Assembly (NCBI RefSeq): GCF_900475285.1
Contig: NZ_LS483370.1
Span: 3,672,001 to 3,736,000, forward strand
Length of the DNA stretch: 64,000 nucleotides
Direction: 5' to 3'
Source of the DNA: Pseudomonas taetrolens
GTDB lineage: Bacteria > Pseudomonadota > Gammaproteobacteria > Pseudomonadales > Pseudomonadaceae
Part shown: piece after piece, positions 61,622-64,000 of the stretch
Layout of the letters: every line of letters begins with the position of its first letter
How positions within the stretch are numbered: position 1 is the first letter of the stretch
Notes under the pieces: model-generated
Told to the model about the DNA's origin: nothing
Databases searched by the model: none
Seen by the model: the letters and a program-made list of their open reading frames with translations, nothing else
Position numbers and translations under genes: made by a program

Positions 61622-62899
61622 TTACAAAATGTTCGAGTAGTCCGCTTCGATCCGGTCCAGGCTCAAATGATTGAGGAAGTTGGAGAAGCACATCCAGGCG
61701 GCCAGGGCATTCATGTCACGGAACTGCTCGGGCAGGTATTTGGGCGCGACAACCAGTCCTTCATCAACCAGCTGGCGCAGGGTACGCATGTCTTCCAGCG
61801 TAGTTTTGCCACAGAACAGCAACGGCACTTGTTCCAGCTTGCCTTTGCGCACGGCCAGCTGAATATAGTTGTAAACCATGATGAAGCCCTTGAGATAGGA
61901 CAAGTCTTTGGTAAACGGCAAGCCATTGGGCACCGATCCACGAAAAACCCGGCTCGCGTTGCCATAGCTTTCCGGCATCTCGAAGCCCTGCTCACGGAAA
62001 AACTCATACACCTGCATAAAATCCGCGCCCTCTTCCACCATGTGGATGGCACGGGTGCGATTGGTCAACTTGCGCAGGCGGCTCGGATAGGACGCGAAGG
62101 TGATGATCTCCATCAAAATCGCCAGGCCTTCCTGGGTGACGGTCGACGATGGCGGCCCCTTGGACAGGAAGGTACAGATCGGCTGATTTTGCCCGTTGAG
62201 CGTCGTGCCCACGTGTACCAGCCCCTCGTGGACTTCCAGCGCCCGCACGTCTCGATGGTTGAACATGGCATCGGTGCGGATCTTGATGTAGTCGGCACCC
62301 GCTGCCGCGTCCGCGACAATACCGTCCGACTCGAACACCCTGATGGTTTCTTCGGCCTCGCCAAATACCTTGTTCAAGCGGCTTTGCAGCAAGCTGACCG
62401 CATCTTTGGCGGTCAGGGTCTTGGCTTCGTCCTTGAGATCGCCACGCCCGTCGATATTGTCCAGGTAATCGGACATCATCAGCCCCAGATCGGCCAGCGT
62501 CGGATCACCCGCATGGAAGGCATCCGATGCCGCACCATACAGTTCCTGGGAGATCAGCCCGAAATCTTCGGTGCCACGCGCTTCCAGCATGCGCACCACC
62601 ATCCGGTATTCTTTGCACATGCGGCGCATGATCTGCCCGACCGGGTTGAACTGGCCCAGTTGACGCGTGATATCACGCTCGATGTTCTGGAACTCCAGCT
62701 TCACCGCACCCGAATCAAAGGCCAGCGGACGCCCCAGATAGTAATCACGTGTAACCGCAGGCATTTCCTTGCCCTTGGCCTTGAGAAAGCCCTGCCGGAT
62801 GCTGTCATCCCATTTCACCGCATCCAGCACGCGGATCGGTGTCTGGGCCTGCACGATACGGTCTGACAACATGCGGATCGTGCGTTGGTAATCGTCCAC
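61622..62899 (-). CDS. QEGLA-motif (DUF1704) protein, putative tyrosine carboxypeptidase-like metallopeptidase
   Basis: The 425-residue soluble protein has the family motif QEGLA at residues 256-260 and an upstream HEGLVH (224-229), an HExxxH zinc signature. In the related animal MATCAP enzymes, HExxxH and the Glu of the later EEGLA-type motif bind zinc and remove C-terminal tyrosine from tubulin. Here H224, E225, H229 and E257 are in the same order. NCBI-style annotation is flavohemoglobin expression-modulating QEGLA motif protein. The bacterial substrate is not known. It starts at 62899 and is 33 bp from a lipoprotein gene. Confidence 0.82.
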   Translation of the reverse strand: MDDYQRTIRMLSDRIVQAQTPIRVLDAVKWDDSIRQGFLKAKGKEMPAVTRDYYLGRPLAFDSGAVKLEFQNIERDITRQLGQFNPVGQIMRRMCKEYRMVVRMLEARGTEDFGLISQELYGAASDAFHAGDPTLADLGLMMSDYLDNIDGRGDLKDEAKTLTAKDAVSLLQSRLNKVFGEAEETIRVFESDGIVADAAAGADYIKIRTDAMFNHRDVRALEVHEGLVHVGTTLNGQNQPICTFLSKGPPSSTVTQEGLAILMEIITFASYPSRLRKLTNRTRAIHMVEEGADFMQVYEFFREQGFEMPESYGNASRVFRGSVPNGLPFTKDLSYLKGFIMVYNYIQLAVRKGKLEQVPLLFCGKTTLEDMRTLRQLVDEGLVVAPKYLPEQFRDMNALAAWMCFSNFLNHLSLDRIEADYSNIL

Positions 62900-62932
62900 C
62901 CGGTGCTCCTTGAATAGGCGTGAAAAGCAGTG

Positions 62933-63481
62933 CTACTGGGTCACGCGCTGATAGCGGGCAACTTCAACAAATACATCGGAGTTGGCCGGGTCATCCAGAT
63001 AGGCAAAAACCCCGGTCGCCGGGCTGTTGACCACCACTGTGCTGCCATCACCGGTTTCAACCACGTCACCGCTCAAGTTCGACTGGGCGATGGCTTGCTT
63101 GATTTGTTCGAGGTCCAGCTCGTAGATCACCAGCTCGTTTTTATCGGTCAGTTCAAAACCGGCCAACACATAATTGCCGCCCTTGCTGGCAGGAACTTGC
63201 GCCGACGCATACCAGCGGATGCCGTGACGGGTCACGGTAAATGGATGGGCTTCACGTTCTTTGGGCTTGGCCTTAGGGTAGCTCACGGCGGTGTAGCGGT
63301 TTTTTCCATCCGAGCGGATGATCAGATTTTGGGCTTCGCCCCAGGCATCCTTGCTGCTCCAGGTACCCAGCAAGCCTTTCGGGGCAGCCTGGGTCTCCGG
63401 CAAGGGCTCAGTGAATGTCACCAGGCAGCCGTTCAACAGCAACATGGCCAGAGCCATGATCATTACGCGCCAAGCTTTCAT
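62933..63481 (-). CDS. hypothetical lipoprotein
   Basis: The start is set at ATG 63479-63481 (MKAWRVMIMALAMLLLNGC), giving 182 residues with lipidated Cys19. The mature part is beta-rich: LLGTWSSKDAWGEAQNLIIRSDGKNRYTAVSY, HGIRWYASAQVPASKGGNYVLAGFELTDKNELVIYEL, and a C-terminal domain. It is probably co-transcribed with the QEGLA gene and preceded by a TetR gene. The function is unknown; such folds often act as small envelope factors. Confidence 0.8.
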   Translation of the reverse strand: MKAWRVMIMALAMLLLNGCLVTFTEPLPETQAAPKGLLGTWSSKDAWGEAQNLIIRSDGKNRYTAVSYPKAKPKEREAHPFTVTRHGIRWYASAQVPASKGGNYVLAGFELTDKNELVIYELDLEQIKQAIAQSNLSGDVVETGDGSTVVVNSPATGVFAYLDDPANSDVFVEVARYQRVTQ

Positions 63482-63494
63482 GCCTGCATCCTTC

Positions 63495-64000
63495 TTATAG
63501 AGCGGCCAGCACCAAGTGCATGTAGCGCGTAAGAATACCCAGCCGGTCGTCATCCGCCACCGATTGCGCGCCATTAAGTAAGCCCTGATATTCCATCCGA
63601 CCGATTATCGCCGTCAAGACATTGGCATCCTGCTGCGGTTGTTTGGAACCCAGCACCTGAAATATCTGACACGCACCCTGCCATAAAATTTGCTCATGGG
63701 AACGGACTAATACAGCCAGCCGCGGATTATGCAGCGCCGCCTGATGGAAAGCCTGCTCAGCCATCAGGTGTTCACGGCGCGTGAGCAACTGATGTTGCAC
63801 ATAGTCCGCGGCCATATGCGCGATTTCATCGGCCAGCAGTCCGCGCGATCCAGCACTGCCATCACCATAGGCCACCAGCTCTCGCAGCTTGCCCTCGGTA
63901 TTGAGCCATAACTTGGCCATGAACGCGGCGCTGCGTTCGACGTACTGGGCAAACGTGTCATTGAGCAGGTCATCGATGTCTTTGAAGTAATAGGTGGTTG
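63495..64000 (-). CDS. TetR-family regulator, C-terminal part (partial)
   Basis: The frame is open to the window edge. It begins TTYYFKDIDDLLNDTFAQYVERSAAFM, the end of the TetR helix-turn-helix (usually TTYYYFKxKxEL) and first core helix, then a ligand-binding helical domain to the stop at 63495. The DNA-recognition helices are outside the window. It ends 13 bp before the lipoprotein start, so it may be in the same operon, or regulate it. Confidence 0.75.
   Translation of the reverse strand, partial: TTYYFKDIDDLLNDTFAQYVERSAAFMAKLWLNTEGKLRELVAYGDGSAGSRGLLADEIAHMAADYVQHQLLTRREHLMAEQAFHQAALHNPRLAVLVRSHEQILWQGACQIFQVLGSKQPQQDANVLTAIIGRMEYQGLLNGAQSVADDDRLGILTRYMHLVLAAL

Overview
The window is a stretch of core chromosome from a Pseudomonas, most likely of the P. 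fluorescens/P. fragi side of the genus. The evidence is gene order and protein identity: eno-(kdsA)-pyrG-tilS-accA-dnaE-rnhB-lpxB-lpxA-fabZ-lpxD-skp-bamA-rseP-dxr-cdsA-uppS-frr-pyrH-tsf-rpsB, then divergent map-glnD-dapC, dapD, csdA-csdE/tcdA, plsB, mexKJ/mexL, rsmJ, adk, ppc and a DUF4398/OmpA lipoprotein pair, as in P. aeruginosa. The ndvB-dapE pair lies between tcdA and plsB; in P. aeruginosa, as I recall, it is elsewhere. No tRNA, rRNA, prophage, insertion sequence, CRISPR array or defence island was seen. Base composition and codon use look uniform throughout.

Layout. 1-1.3 kb: end of a LysR regulator, ispD, ftsB. 1.5-25.9 kb, almost all on the minus strand: a housekeeping run for glycolysis (eno), CTP synthesis (pyrG), tRNA-Ile lysidine (tilS), fatty acid and lipid A synthesis (accA, fabZ, lpxABD), replication (dnaE, rnhB), outer-membrane assembly (skp, bamA), envelope stress proteolysis (rseP), isoprenoid and phospholipid precursors (dxr, cdsA, uppS) and translation (frr, pyrH, tsf, rpsB). 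Many of these genes overlap by ATGA or TAATG, which implies translational coupling. 26.3-41.9 kb: map, glnD, three lysine/DAP genes (dapC, dapD, dapE), a CPA1 antiporter, the CsdA-CsdE sulfur relay with TcdA (tRNA ct6A37), an NdvB-like beta-glucan enzyme and rlmA. 42-50.9 kb: a cold-shock protein, plsB, a YbaY-type lipoprotein and a MexJK-type RND pump with its divergent TetR repressor. 50.9-64 kb: rsmJ, small hypothetical genes, DUF72, tsaB, adk, ppc, envelope lipoproteins, a QEGLA/MATCAP-like putative metallopeptidase and the end of another TetR gene.

Two observations stand out. First, kdsA, expected intact between pyrG and eno, is reduced to a remnant of about 210 bp: conserved KdsA segments are still readable on the minus strand but carry a stop, frameshifts and an internal deletion of about 150 codons. 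A functional KDO-8-phosphate synthase must therefore be encoded elsewhere if the cell makes normal LPS. Second, tsaB, a normally essential tRNA t6A gene, is split by a one-base deletion in a run of five G. That is either a sequencing error or a real lesion. Otherwise this is ordinary core genome, and I found no clearly new biological system. The remaining findings are modest: REP-like repeats in convergent gaps, a strong terminator-like hairpin between rpsB and tsf, a duplicated-motif orphan protein and candidate regulatory sites.
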